Of a stretch of 64,000 bases of DNA, positions 18,699-27,190 are shown piece after piece. The translations under genes were made by a program, and so were the position numbers. The notes beneath the pieces were generated by a model. It was not told the DNA's origin. It made no database searches and saw nothing but the letters and a program-made list of their open reading frames with translations. Each line of letters opens with the position of its first letter. Within the stretch, counting starts at the first letter, position 1. The DNA comes from Piscinibacter gummiphilus (GTDB lineage Bacteria > Pseudomonadota > Gammaproteobacteria > Burkholderiales > Burkholderiaceae_C), in assembly GCF_032681285.1 (NCBI RefSeq), contig NZ_CP136336.1:3459001-3523000 (forward strand). The letters run 5' to 3'.

Positions 18699-19895
18699 TC
18701 AGGGCTTCGTGTCGGACCCGAGCGCCAGCACTTGGCCCATCCGGCGCGCCTGCCAGCTGCCCATGCCCACCGCCGCACCCATCGCCCAGAACAAGGCCGA
18801 AGCGCCGACGGCGGCGCCCGCCGCGCCGAACACCAGCGGCATCACGGCGCTCGTCGCGTTGACGGTCATCGAGCGCAGGGCGATTGCCTCGCCGTGGCGG
18901 TGGCCCGGCGTGAGGTGGTGCAGGCTCGTCATCACCATCGGGTTCACCGCACCCAGCGCCAGGCCCAGCGCCGCGGCGCACAGGCCCATCAACCAGGCGT
19001 TGTGCATCAGCGGGTAGACGCAGAAGACACCCGCGGTGAGCAGCATCGCGGCAGCCAGCACCTGGTGCTCGCGCAAGCGGTGCGAGAGAAACGGCAGCAC
19101 CACCCGCACACTCGCCACGGCCGCCGCGAACACGCCGAGGATCAGCCCGATCGCCGACGCGCTGAAGCCGCGCTCGTGGCCGATCACCGGCACGATGAAC
19201 GAGTGCAGGTCCCAGCTCGACGACATCAGGAAGTTGACGAGCAGCAGGCGGCCCACGCCGGGCATCGCGAGGATGTCCCACGCCGCGCTCTTGGTGCCGG
19301 CCACCGGCGCCGCCGCGGCCACCGCCTCGCGGGGCACTTGGCGCGACCACCACACCGCCGCGAACGGCAGAAGCGTCAAGGCCACGAACGCGCCACGGAA
19401 GCCGGTCAGGTCGATCAGCGCCCCCGCCGTCACCGGCCCGACCACGTTTGACATCGCAGGCGCGAGGCCCAGCCAGCTGAAGACGCGGGTCAGGCCTGCA
19501 CGGTCGCCGTCGGCCAGCTTGCCGGCGCTGCGCTGGTTGGCGATGAGGCCGAAGTTCGTTCCCACGCCACAGAGGCAGGCGGCGATGCACAGCAACGGGA
19601 ACTGCGCCTGCGTCCACCACGTGGCGGCCACCGCCAGCGTGCCGCCAACCACCGTGAGGCTCACCGCCATCCGCAGCGGGCGGTGATAGCCATGTCGGTC
19701 CGCCAGGCGCCCGGCGTACAGCGACGACAGCACGGGCGCCGCGGCAAAAAGCCCCAGCAACACACCCACCGCCCACGCCGGCTGGCCGCTGCGCAGCGCC
19801 AGCAGCGGCCCCGCGACACGCACACCCGCCATGCAGGAATGCAAGCACACCTGGCCCATGATCAAGGCCAGGAGCGGTCGCGAGAACGAGGCCAT
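18699..19895 (-). CDS. Major facilitator superfamily transporter
   Basis: A 398-residue integral membrane protein with about twelve hydrophobic segments. The loop between helices 2 and 3 carries YAGRLADRHGYHRPLR, the MFS signature region. The substrate is unknown. The ATG at 19895 shares one base with the rmuC stop codon, so it is translationally coupled to rmuC. Its stop is 2 nt from the convergent lipoprotein stop. Confidence 0.88.
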   Translation of the reverse strand: MASFSRPLLALIMGQVCLHSCMAGVRVAGPLLALRSGQPAWAVGVLLGLFAAAPVLSSLYAGRLADRHGYHRPLRMAVSLTVVGGTLAVAATWWTQAQFPLLCIAACLCGVGTNFGLIANQRSAGKLADGDRAGLTRVFSWLGLAPAMSNVVGPVTAGALIDLTGFRGAFVALTLLPFAAVWWSRQVPREAVAAAAPVAGTKSAAWDILAMPGVGRLLLVNFLMSSSWDLHSFIVPVIGHERGFSASAIGLILGVFAAAVASVRVVLPFLSHRLREHQVLAAAMLLTAGVFCVYPLMHNAWLMGLCAAALGLALGAVNPMVMTSLHHLTPGHRHGEAIALRSMTVNATSAVMPLVFGAAGAAVGASALFWAMGAAVGMGSWQARRMGQVLALGSDTKP

Positions 19896-21343
19896 CAGGG
19901 TTCGAGCAGGTCGCCGGTGGTGAGGCCCGCATCATCCGCCGGCAGCGGCAGCACGACCTTGGCGCGGGCTTCCGGCAGCGCTTCGACCGTGCGCAGTTCA
20001 CGCGACATGGCACGCGCGCGCACCTCGGCCTGCAGGATGTTGTTGCTGGCCTCGTCGAGCTTCTTCTTGGTCTTGGCGAGCACGTCGCCGAACTTGCCGA
20101 ACTCGGTCTTGACCGCGCCCAGCACCTCCCACACCTCGACCGAGCGCTTCTCCAGCGCGAGGGTCCGAAAGCCCATCTGCAGGCTGCTCAGGGTGGCAAG
20201 CAAGGTGGTCGGGCCGGCGAGCATCACGCGGTGTTCACGTTGCAGCGCCTCCACGAGGCCGGGCCGGCGCAGCGCTTCGGCATACAGGCCCTCGGTCGGC
20301 ACGAAGAGGATGCCGAAGTCGGTGGTGTGCGGTGGCGAGACGTACTTCTCACGGATCGTCTTGGCCTCGGCGCGCAGGCGCAGCTCGATGGCCTTGGCGG
20401 CGGCTTCGGCGGCGGGAGCGTCGGCGTTGTGCTGCGCGTCGACCAGCCGCTCGTAGTCTTCACGCGGGAACTTGCAGTCGATCGGCAGCCACAGCGGCAC
20501 ACCATCCGTACGCTGCCCCGGGAGGCGAATGGCGAACTCGACCCGCGCGCCGGTGTTGGGCACCGTCTCGACGTTGGTGCCGTATTGCTCGGGCGTGAAC
20601 ACCTGCTCGAGCAGGCCCGCGAGCTGCGTCTCGCCGAAGGTGCCACGCGTCTTCACGTTGTTGAGCACGCGGCTGAGCGATCCCACGTCGCGCGCAAGGC
20701 CCTGCATCTCGCCCAGGCCACGGTGCACCTGCTCGAGTCGCTCGGCCACCTGCTTGAAGCTTTCGCCCAGGCGCTGCTCGAGCGTCGCGTGCAGCTTCTC
20801 GTCGACCGTGGCGCGCATCTGTTCGAGCTTCTGCTCGTTGCCCTGCTGCAAGACGGTGAGGCGCTGCTCGACGGCGCTGCGCACTTCGGCAAGGCGTCGC
20901 TCGTTGGCGTCGGAGAGCGCGCGGAGCTGTTCGTTGAGCGTGTCGGAAAAGCGCTTGAGGCCTGCGTCCTGCGCTTCGCGGGAGGCCATCGCCTGCGCCG
21001 CCTGCGAGCTCGCGGCGGCTTGCAGCGTGTCGCTCACCGCCTGCTGCATGGCGGCGAGCTGCACGCGGAAGCTGTCGATCTGCTCGTTCTGCAGGCGTGC
21101 CACGTTGGCCTGCGCGCCGGTGAGCGTCTGCTGGAAGTTGGCGAGCGTGCTGCCTAGCTCCTGCCGAGTGCCCTGGGCGCTGCGGCCGAGTTCATCGCGC
21201 AGCTCGCGCTCCAGGCGCTCGGTGCTGCTGCGCAGGTCGGTCTTGAGGCTGTCATCCGCGGGCGGCCGGCGAAACGCCAGCCAGACCAGCAGCACGAGAT
21301 TGACGGCGAGAAGCGCCGCCACGATCCACCACGGGGTTTGCAT
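19895..21343 (-). CDS. rmuC: DNA recombination protein RmuC
   Basis: A 482-residue protein with an N-terminal membrane anchor (WWIVAALLAVNLVLLVWLAF), a long coiled-coil region (about residues 35-210) and the conserved RmuC nuclease-like domain (GTFGETQLAGLLEQV through DFGILFVPTEGLYAE). RmuC limits inversions at short inverted repeats in Escherichia coli. The annotation rests on the whole-length pattern. Confidence 0.94.
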   Translation of the reverse strand: MQTPWWIVAALLAVNLVLLVWLAFRRPPADDSLKTDLRSSTERLERELRDELGRSAQGTRQELGSTLANFQQTLTGAQANVARLQNEQIDSFRVQLAAMQQAVSDTLQAAASSQAAQAMASREAQDAGLKRFSDTLNEQLRALSDANERRLAEVRSAVEQRLTVLQQGNEQKLEQMRATVDEKLHATLEQRLGESFKQVAERLEQVHRGLGEMQGLARDVGSLSRVLNNVKTRGTFGETQLAGLLEQVFTPEQYGTNVETVPNTGARVEFAIRLPGQRTDGVPLWLPIDCKFPREDYERLVDAQHNADAPAAEAAAKAIELRLRAEAKTIREKYVSPPHTTDFGILFVPTEGLYAEALRRPGLVEALQREHRVMLAGPTTLLATLSSLQMGFRTLALEKRSVEVWEVLGAVKTEFGKFGDVLAKTKKKLDEASNNILQAEVRARAMSRELRTVEALPEARAKVVLPLPADDAGLTTGDLLEP

Positions 21344-21355
21344 CCGGCGATTGTC

Positions 21356-22354
21356 TCAGGCAGGTTTCAGCACTTCGGGGTTGAGCGGCGTTGGCGGGCG
21401 ACCGGCCTGCGGGCCGAAGCCGAGGGCCGCGATCAGGTTGTCGGCCGCGAGGTTGGCCATCGCAAGCCGCGTGGCGCGCGTGGCGCTCGCGATGTGCGGC
21501 GTGAGCACGACGTTGGGCACCTGCAGCAGCGCCGGGTGGACGGCGGGTTCGCCTTCGAACACGTCGAGACCGGCCGCAGCGATCTTCTGGGCCGCCAGCG
21601 CCTGGGCCAGCGCCGCATCGTCGACCACGCCGCCGCGGGCGATGTTGGTCAGCGTCGCAGTGGGCTTCATCAGCGCAAGTTCCGCCGCGCCGATGGCATG
21701 GTGCGACGAAGCTGAGTAAGGCACCACGATCACCAGGTGGTCGGCCTGGCGCAGCAGCTCGTCTTTCGAGACGTAGCTCGCCTTGCAGTCGGCCTCGATC
21801 TCCGCGGCGAGCCGCGAGCGGTTGCAATAGATCACCTTCATGCCGAAGCCATGTGCCCCGCGCCGGGCAATGGCCTGGCCGATGCGGCCCATGCCGAGGA
21901 TGCCGAGCGTGGCGCCGTGGATGTCGCTGCCGGCGAACATGTCGATCGCCCACTTCTTCCATTCGCCGCGGCGCAGGTAGTGCTCGGATTCGGTGACACG
22001 CCGCGCCGCCGCCATCATCAGCGCGAAGCCGAAGTCGGCAGTGGTTTCGGTCAGCACGTCGGGCGTGTTGGTGCAGAGCACGCCGCGTGCGGTGGCGGCC
22101 GGCACGTCGAGGTTGTTGTAGCCCACCGCGATGTTGCACACCGCGCGCAAGCCGGGGGCTGCGGCCAGCACGCCGTCGTCGATGCGCTCGCTGCCGGTGG
22201 TCATCACCCCCTGTTTGCCTTGCAGGCGGGCGATCAACTCGTCGCGGGAATAGATGTTGTCGTCACTGTTGACTTCGACCTCGAAGTGCTCGCGCAGGCG
22301 CGCCACGACTTCGGGCTGAATCGCTCGCGCGACCAAGACGGCAGGACGGCTCAT
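21356..22354 (-). CDS. D-2-hydroxyacid dehydrogenase (glyoxylate/hydroxypyruvate reductase-like)
   Basis: A 332-residue NAD(P)-dependent dehydrogenase of the D-isomer-specific family. The nucleotide-binding motif is LGILGMGRIGQAIARR; catalytic Arg, Glu and His occur in NIARGGVVDD, GLDVFEGEP and LTPHIASAT. The likely reaction is reduction of glyoxylate or hydroxypyruvate. The open frame continues far upstream, but ATG 22354 overlaps the nitroreductase stop by 4 nt and begins the domain properly. Last gene of a four-gene overlapping operon. Confidence 0.9.
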   Translation of the reverse strand: MSRPAVLVARAIQPEVVARLREHFEVEVNSDDNIYSRDELIARLQGKQGVMTTGSERIDDGVLAAAPGLRAVCNIAVGYNNLDVPAATARGVLCTNTPDVLTETTADFGFALMMAAARRVTESEHYLRRGEWKKWAIDMFAGSDIHGATLGILGMGRIGQAIARRGAHGFGMKVIYCNRSRLAAEIEADCKASYVSKDELLRQADHLVIVVPYSASSHHAIGAAELALMKPTATLTNIARGGVVDDAALAQALAAQKIAAAGLDVFEGEPAVHPALLQVPNVVLTPHIASATRATRLAMANLAADNLIAALGFGPQAGRPPTPLNPEVLKPA

Positions 22355-23049
22355 TCCAGGAACCTCGCAAAGTTTGTGACCGATTCGCGCTCGGTCTGGA
22401 GGGTGTTCTCGATCGCGTCGGTGTCGGCGTAACCGAGCGACATGCCGCAGACGAGCTTCTCGTCTGGCGATGCGCCAATGGCCGGCAGGATGATGCGGTG
22501 GAACTGCGTCCACGCAGCCTGCGGGCAGGTGTCGAGCCCGCGGGCGCGCGCGGCGACCATGATGTTTTGCAGGAACATGCCGTAGTCGAGCCAGCTGCCC
22601 TGCTCCATCACGCGGTCGATGGTGAACATGAGGCCGACCGGCGCGTCGAAGAAGGCGTAATTGCGGCCGTGCTGGGCGTGCATGCGTTCCTTGTCGCCCT
22701 TGGCGATGCCCAGCAGGGAGTACAGGTCCCAGCCGACCTTGCGGCGGCGGTCGATGTAGGGCGACTGCCATTGGCGCGGGTAGTAGGCGTAGTCCTCGTG
22801 GTGCTGGGCCGAAACGGCGGGGTCGTCGTACGCAGCGCGCACCTGCTGCGACAGCGAGCGCCGCGATTCGCCGGTGAGCACGTAGACCTTCCACGGCTGC
22901 GTGTTGGTGCCTGACGGCGCGCGTGCGGCGACCTGCAGGATGTCGACCAGCGTCTCGCGCGGCACCGGCGTGGGCAGGAAGGCCCGCAGCGAACGCCGCG
23001 AGGTGATCGCGGCATCGACCGCGGCGGTCTGTTCGGGCGTGGGCTTCAA
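22351..23049 (-). CDS. Nitroreductase family protein
   Basis: A 232-residue flavin oxidoreductase. The FMN-binding start is ITSRRSLRAFLPTPVPRETL and the second phosphate-site block is ARAPSGTNTQPWKVYV, both typical of the family. The end has GMSLGYAD. A TTG start at 23049 is proposed because it overlaps the thioesterase stop (TTGA) and is preceded by an AGGAG sequence; longer frames run antisense through non-homologous sequence. The substrate is unknown. Confidence 0.88.
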   Translation of the reverse strand: MKPTPEQTAAVDAAITSRRSLRAFLPTPVPRETLVDILQVAARAPSGTNTQPWKVYVLTGESRRSLSQQVRAAYDDPAVSAQHHEDYAYYPRQWQSPYIDRRRKVGWDLYSLLGIAKGDKERMHAQHGRNYAFFDAPVGLMFTIDRVMEQGSWLDYGMFLQNIMVAARARGLDTCPQAAWTQFHRIILPAIGASPDEKLVCGMSLGYADTDAIENTLQTERESVTNFARFLE

Positions 23050-23486
23050 ACCTTGAGCTCCTGCAACGCGCGCTGAAGCGCTTCGGGCAGCGGCACGGGG
23101 CGGCGCGTGTCGCGGTCGACGTAGACGTGCACGAAATGGCCGCGCGCGGCGCACAACGCTTCACCCGCCGCGAAGATGCCGATCTCGTAGCGCACGCTGG
23201 AGGCACCCATGTGCGCGACGCGAATGCCGGCCTCCACCATCTGCGGGAACTCGACCGACGCAAAGTAGTTGCAGTGCGTCTCGACCACGAGGCCGATGGT
23301 GCGTCCCTTGCGAATATCGAGCGCGCCCGCCTCGATGAGGTAGCGGTTCACCGCGGTGTCGAAGAGGCTGTAGTAGACGACGTTGTTGAGGTGGCCGTAG
23401 GCGTCGTTGTCTTCCCAGCGGGTGGCGATTGGCGCAAAGTGGCGGTAGGCCTCGCGGCCGTCGGGCTGTGGGCGGGGGGTGCTCAT
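23046..23486 (-). CDS. Acyl-CoA thioesterase (4-hydroxybenzoyl-CoA thioesterase / YbgC type)
   Basis: A 146-residue hotdog-fold protein. RWEDNDAYGHLNNVVYYSLFD is the conserved block with the catalytic Asp. ATG 23486 overlaps the stop of the upstream histone-deacetylase-like gene by 4 nt, which decides the start over ATG 23504. It hydrolyses an unspecified acyl-CoA. Confidence 0.9.
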   Translation of the reverse strand: MSTPRPQPDGREAYRHFAPIATRWEDNDAYGHLNNVVYYSLFDTAVNRYLIEAGALDIRKGRTIGLVVETHCNYFASVEFPQMVEAGIRVAHMGASSVRYEIGIFAAGEALCAARGHFVHVYVDRDTRRPVPLPEALQRALQELKV

Positions 23487-24421
23487 GGGTGCTGATTGTT
23501 CCATCGCTGCCAATGCCCTTCGGCCAGGCGCAGGGTGTTGACCTGCACTTGCACGGTGTCGGCAAGGTCGCGCCCGTAGCCCCCGGCCATCGAGAGCGCG
23601 ACGGGGATGCGCCGCTTCAGCAGGGCGTCGAACACACGCCGGTCGCGCTCGGCCAGGCCTTCGGTGCTGAGCTTCAGGCGGCCGAGGCGGTCGCCCTCGT
23701 GCGGGTCGGCACCAGCGAGGTAGAAGACGAGGCCGGGCGGGTGATCGCCGTGGCGCGACCAGAGTACGTCGAGCGCCGCATCGAGTGCCTGCAGGTACTC
23801 GGCATCGCCGCAACCGTCAGGCAGGTCGACGTCGAGGTCGCCGGGCTGCTTGCGGAAGGGGAAGTTCTTCGCGCCGTGCATCGACAGCGTGAACACCGTC
23901 GGGTCGTCTCGAAAGATCGACGCGGTGCCGTTGCCCTGGTGCACGTCGAGGTCGATCACGGCCACGCGCAACAGGCGCCGATGCGCGCGGTGCCATTCCG
24001 CCTGCATCAGGCGCGCAGCCACAGCGACGTCGTTGAACACACAGTAGCCGCCGCCGCTGTCGGCACTCGCATGGTGGGTGCCCCCGGCCAGATTGGCCGC
24101 GATGCCCTCGCGCAGGGCGGCACGCGCCGCCATGATGGTCGCACCCACGGATCGGCACGCCCGCTCCACCATGCGCGGCGACCAGGGGAAGCCGATCTCG
24201 CGCTGCGCTTGCGTGCTCAGGTGGCCCTGCAACACCGTCGAGATGTAGTTCGGCTCGTGGGCCAGCGCCAGTTCGCCTTCGGTCGCGGGCTGGGCTGGGT
24301 GCAAATCCAAGGACGGGAACTCGGCCGCCACCCGGTCCCGCAGAAGCCCGTATTTCTGAAAGGGGAAGCGATGCCCCGGCGGCAACTGGAGCCCCACGTG
24401 GTCGGCAAAAAAAGCCTTCAT
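23483..24421 (-). CDS. Histone-deacetylase-family zinc hydrolase
   Basis: A 312-residue member of the arginase/deacetylase superfamily. It shows GGTHHASADSGGGYCVFND with the active-site His pair, VIDLDVHQGNGTA with the zinc-binding Asp and His, and YLAGADPHEGDRLGRL near the C-terminus. Bacterial relatives act on acetylated polyamines, acetoin-like compounds or unknown amides; the substrate here is not evident. ATG 24421 is preferred to an upstream TTG. First gene of the overlapping operon with thioesterase, nitroreductase and dehydrogenase. Confidence 0.9.
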   Translation of the reverse strand: MKAFFADHVGLQLPPGHRFPFQKYGLLRDRVAAEFPSLDLHPAQPATEGELALAHEPNYISTVLQGHLSTQAQREIGFPWSPRMVERACRSVGATIMAARAALREGIAANLAGGTHHASADSGGGYCVFNDVAVAARLMQAEWHRAHRRLLRVAVIDLDVHQGNGTASIFRDDPTVFTLSMHGAKNFPFRKQPGDLDVDLPDGCGDAEYLQALDAALDVLWSRHGDHPPGLVFYLAGADPHEGDRLGRLKLSTEGLAERDRRVFDALLKRRIPVALSMAGGYGRDLADTVQVQVNTLRLAEGHWQRWNNQHP

Positions 24422-24448
24422 GCTCAATGACTTAGAAGTGGCGCTCTA

Positions 24449-24469
24449 ATTTGTTGCATTGCAACAAAT
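24449..24469. promoter_or_regulatory. Perfect palindromic operator upstream of the phasin promoter (PhaR-like)
   Basis: ATTTGTTGCA (24449-24458) and its exact reverse complement TGCAACAAAT (24460-24469) flank a single T. The site ends 5 nt before the -35 box of the phasin promoter. PHA-granule repressors of the PhaR type bind TGC/GCA-rich palindromes at phasin promoters, so PhaR is the likely ligand; that assignment is inference. Confidence 0.7.
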
Positions 24470-24474
24470 AACGC

Positions 24475-24502
24475 TTGAAAACTCGGCTGGCGTTCGTATA
24501 CT
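24475..24502 (+). promoter_or_regulatory. Strong sigma70-like promoter for the phasin gene
   Basis: TTGAAA at 24475-24480 and TATACT at 24497-24502 are separated by 16 nt. This is the closest match to the -35/-10 consensus seen in the chromosomal part of the window. Confidence 0.75.
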
Positions 24503-24569
24503 TCTGGTCATGGTGCAGCGCAACATTGCTGTGTCAGACCCCTCAATCTAACCATTGGAGATCATGAAC

Positions 24570-25121
24570 ATGCTGACCGCTGAACAACTCATCGCCGCTC
24601 ACAAGGCCAACGTCGAAACCCTCTTCGGCCTGACTGGCAAAGCCTTCGAAGGCATCGAGAAGCTGGTGGAGTTGAACCTGCAAGTTGCCAAGACCGCACT
24701 GGGCGAAGCCACCGAGAACACCAAGGCTGTGCTGTCGGTGAAGGACGCACAAGAGCTGCTGGCCCTGCAAGCCGGCCTGCTGCAACCGGCCGCCGAAAAG
24801 GCCGCCGCCTATGGCCGCTACGTGTACGACATCGCGTCGGCCACCAGCGCCGACATCAGCAAGGTCGCCGAAGCCCAGGCCACCGAAGCGCAGAAGAAGT
24901 TCATGTCGCTGGTCGACACCAACCTGAAGAACGCTCCCGCCGGCACCGAGAACGCCGTGGCGCTGGTGAAGTCGGCCGTGGCCGCTGCCAATAACGCCTA
25001 CGAGTCGGTGCACAAGGCTGCCAAGCAGGCTGCCGACGTGGCCGAAGCCAACTTCCAGGCCATGACCTCGACCGCCGTCAAGGCGACCCAGGCCGCGACC
25101 AAGACCAAGCGCGCCGCCTGA
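24570..25121 (+). CDS. phaP: Phasin family polyhydroxyalkanoate granule protein
   Basis: A 183-residue, almost wholly helical protein with the classic phasin opening ([20 protein letters not shown]) and amphipathic Ala/Lys-rich helices throughout. Phasins coat PHB granules and control their number and size. ATG 24570 is chosen since GGAG at 24557-24560 lies 9 nt upstream; ATG 24564 would be only 3 nt from it. The strong promoter, palindromic operator and strong terminator fit a highly expressed single gene regulated by granule state. Confidence 0.93.
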   Translation: MLTAEQLIAAHKANVETLFGLTGKAFEGIEKLVELNLQVAKTALGEATENTKAVLSVKDAQELLALQAGLLQPAAEKAAAYGRYVYDIASATSADISKVAEAQATEAQKKFMSLVDTNLKNAPAGTENAVALVKSAVAAANNAYESVHKAAKQAADVAEANFQAMTSTAVKATQAATKTKRAA

Positions 25122-25217
25122 GCCCCTCGGCTGCGAAACACAAATTTGCGAACGGGGATTGAACTTCCAGGCGCACCCGCCATCTGATGAGCACCACGGG
25201 CCATGCTCGTGGTCTCC

Positions 25218-25271
25218 CTGAAAGGTTGTCTCCTCGGTACCCGCGAATTCTCCATTCAAGGTACCTTTCAG
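25218..25271 (+). other. Structured 3' leader of the phasin terminator
   Basis: CTGAAAGGT (25218-25226) pairs with ACCTTTCAG (25263-25271). The enclosed segment repeats the hexamer GGTACC near both ends, and a further CCACG/CGTGG pair lies just upstream. This folded 3' untranslated region may protect the abundant phasin mRNA or give rise to a small RNA. Confidence 0.4.
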
Positions 25272-25295
25272 CCCGGTGGCAACACCGGGCTTTTT
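25270..25295 (+). terminator. Rho-independent terminator after the phasin gene
   Basis: AGCCCGGTG (25270-25278) and CACCGGGCT (25283-25291) form a stem closed by a GCAA tetraloop and followed by TTTT. Confidence 0.92.
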
Positions 25296-25342
25296 ATTTG
25301 CCCGAACGAAAGCGGCCCTGCGCGCCCGCGTGCTGGCGCAAA

Positions 25343-26272
25343 TCAGCGTGGCTTGGTGAAGAGCTTGGCTTTCAACTCGGGCAGTGCAGCCGTCATGGCG
25401 TCGCGCCCGGCCTGGATTGAACGCTTCCGGTTCGAGAAGTCGGCGCTGGAGACGCCTGCCAGCTTGGGCCGCAACACCAGGTCCGCATCGCGCAACTCAT
25501 AGGCGTTGATGCTCTTGCCCATGATGGCGAAGGTCTGCAGCAGCATGCGCATCGGGTCGCCGGTCGGTGCACCGTCGGGAATGGCCGAGATGTCGACCGC
25601 AATCACGAGTTCGGCACCCATCTGCCGAGCAAAGCGCACCGGCACCGGCGACACCAGCCCGCCATCCACATACTCGCGCGTGCCGATCTTCACCGGCGTG
25701 AACACCGCCGGCACCGAACTCGACGCCCGCACCGCAGTGCCGGCATCGCCTCGCTGGAACAGGATGGCCTGCCCGCTGTCCAGGTCGGTGGCCACGATGC
25801 CCAACGGCACCACCATCTGCTCGATCGTCCGGCCGCCGGTGTTCTCGCGCACGTAGCGGGCCAGTGCCTCGCCGCGGATCAGCCCTCGGCCCGGGAACGC
25901 CCAGTCGGCAAACGCCGATTCGTCCATCTGGTCGGCCATCGCGCCCAGCGCTGCGCCATTGCGGCCCGAGGCGTACAGCGCCGCCACCAGACTGCCCGCC
26001 GAGGTGCCGGTGACGTAGTCGACCTTGACGCCGTTTTCCTCCAGCACCTGGATCACGCCGATGTGTGCAAAGCCGCGGGCCGCCCCGCCCCCGAGCGCCA
26101 AGCCGACGCGCAAGGGCCGCGGTGGCGACACCACGGGGGCGGACGCCGGCTGGTCCGGCGGAACCACCACGGGCGGGACGGTCGGGGCCGTCTGGCAAGC
26201 GCTCAAGGCCACCATCGCCAGCCACACGGCCAGCCATCGGCCGCGATCGAGACATTCGCTGAGAAAACGCAT
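25343..26272 (-). CDS. Patatin-like phospholipase, lipoprotein
   Basis: A 309-residue protein starting at ATG 26272 with a lipoprotein signal (AMVALSACQ) and a Pro-rich linker. The patatin domain shows the oxyanion loop LGGGAARGFAHIGV, the nucleophile motif GTSAG, and the DGG of the Ser-Asp dyad in YVDGGLVSP. It resembles the RssA-like group but is envelope-anchored. Predicted to hydrolyse phospholipid or related esters. It is transcribed divergently from the sulfur operon. Confidence 0.9.
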   Translation of the reverse strand: MRFLSECLDRGRWLAVWLAMVALSACQTAPTVPPVVVPPDQPASAPVVSPPRPLRVGLALGGGAARGFAHIGVIQVLEENGVKVDYVTGTSAGSLVAALYASGRNGAALGAMADQMDESAFADWAFPGRGLIRGEALARYVRENTGGRTIEQMVVPLGIVATDLDSGQAILFQRGDAGTAVRASSSVPAVFTPVKIGTREYVDGGLVSPVPVRFARQMGAELVIAVDISAIPDGAPTGDPMRMLLQTFAIMGKSINAYELRDADLVLRPKLAGVSSADFSNRKRSIQAGRDAMTAALPELKAKLFTKPR

Positions 26273-26406
26273 GGGGCGCGATTCTAGAAGCGGCGCTCTG
26301 CGGCGCGCGCCTTCATGCCGCCGCGCGCATAAACAACTTACTAAACTGTTCTTTCTATATATATAGACGCTTTGTACAGTCCAGCCTCCCTCTTTCCGGG
26401 CAGCAC
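26273..26406. promoter_or_regulatory. Divergent promoter region between patatin gene and sulfur operon
   Basis: A 134-bp gap with a markedly AT-rich core at 26330-26372 that includes an alternating TATATATATA run, in otherwise 65-70% GC sequence. It must contain the promoter of the sulfur operon. No convincing CysB site could be identified by eye. Confidence 0.45.
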
Positions 26407-27174
26407 ATGGACTTTCTGGCAATCCTCAGCGGCTTTGGCGTCGGCGCCATCGTGGGCCTGACCGGCGTCGGCGGAGGTTCGCTGATGACGCCGCTGCTCA
26501 TGACCGTCTTCAAGCTGAACCCGGCCGTGGCCATCGGCACCGACCTGTGGTTCGCCGCGATCACCAAGACCTCGGGCTCGATCGCCCACCACCGCCACGG
26601 GCATGTCGACTACAAGATCCTGTGGCGCTTGCTGGCGGGCAGCATTCCGGCGTCGATCCTCACCCTGTCGCTGATGCACTTCACCGGCATCACCAAGGGT
26701 TGGGCCAGCGCTCTGACGTTCTCGCTCGGCATCGCCCTGCTGCTCACGGCGGTCACCGTGGCCTACAAGTCAGCGTGGCACGCGCTCGGCCTGAAGCTGG
26801 AGCGCTGGCTTCCGGAGTCGCGCAAGCCCGGTCTCACGGTGCTGGCCGGTCTCATCCTCGGGGTGCTGGTCACGCTCAGTTCGATCGGCGCCGGTGCCAT
26901 CGGCGCCACGCTCATCCTGCTGCTCTACCCGCGCCTCGAAGCCCGCCGCCTCGTCGGCACCGACATCGCCCACGCGGTGCCGCTGACGCTCGTGGCCGGC
27001 GTCGGCCACGCCGCGCTGGGCCATGTGGAGTGGGGCCTGCTGGCCGCGCTGCTGGTGGGGTCCATCCCCGGCATCTGGCTTGGCGCTCAGCTCACCCGGA
27101 AAATGCCCGACCGCCTTGTGCGGACCCTGCTGTGCGTGTCACTCGTGACCGCCGGCCTCAAAGTCATCCGCTGA
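26407..27174 (+). CDS. TSUP (TauE/SafE) family transporter
   Basis: A 255-residue integral membrane protein with the internal repeat structure of the TSUP family (VGAIVGLTGVGGGSLMTPLL in repeat 1, LGVLVTLSSIGAGAIGATLI in repeat 2). Family members move sulfite, sulfonates or related sulfur anions. As first gene of the sulfate-assimilation operon it may handle sulfate or sulfite; direction is uncertain. No ribosome site is obvious before ATG 26407. cysI begins 17 nt downstream. Confidence 0.88.
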   Translation: MDFLAILSGFGVGAIVGLTGVGGGSLMTPLLMTVFKLNPAVAIGTDLWFAAITKTSGSIAHHRHGHVDYKILWRLLAGSIPASILTLSLMHFTGITKGWASALTFSLGIALLLTAVTVAYKSAWHALGLKLERWLPESRKPGLTVLAGLILGVLVTLSSIGAGAIGATLILLLYPRLEARRLVGTDIAHAVPLTLVAGVGHAALGHVEWGLLAALLVGSIPGIWLGAQLTRKMPDRLVRTLLCVSLVTAGLKVIR

Positions 27175-27190
27175 TCTTCGAACCACCACG

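Noticed and set aside
21356..23263. A 635-codon frame suggesting a nitroreductase-dehydrogenase fusion
   Set aside because: The upstream part is out of frame with the genuine nitroreductase; the dehydrogenase begins at ATG 22354.
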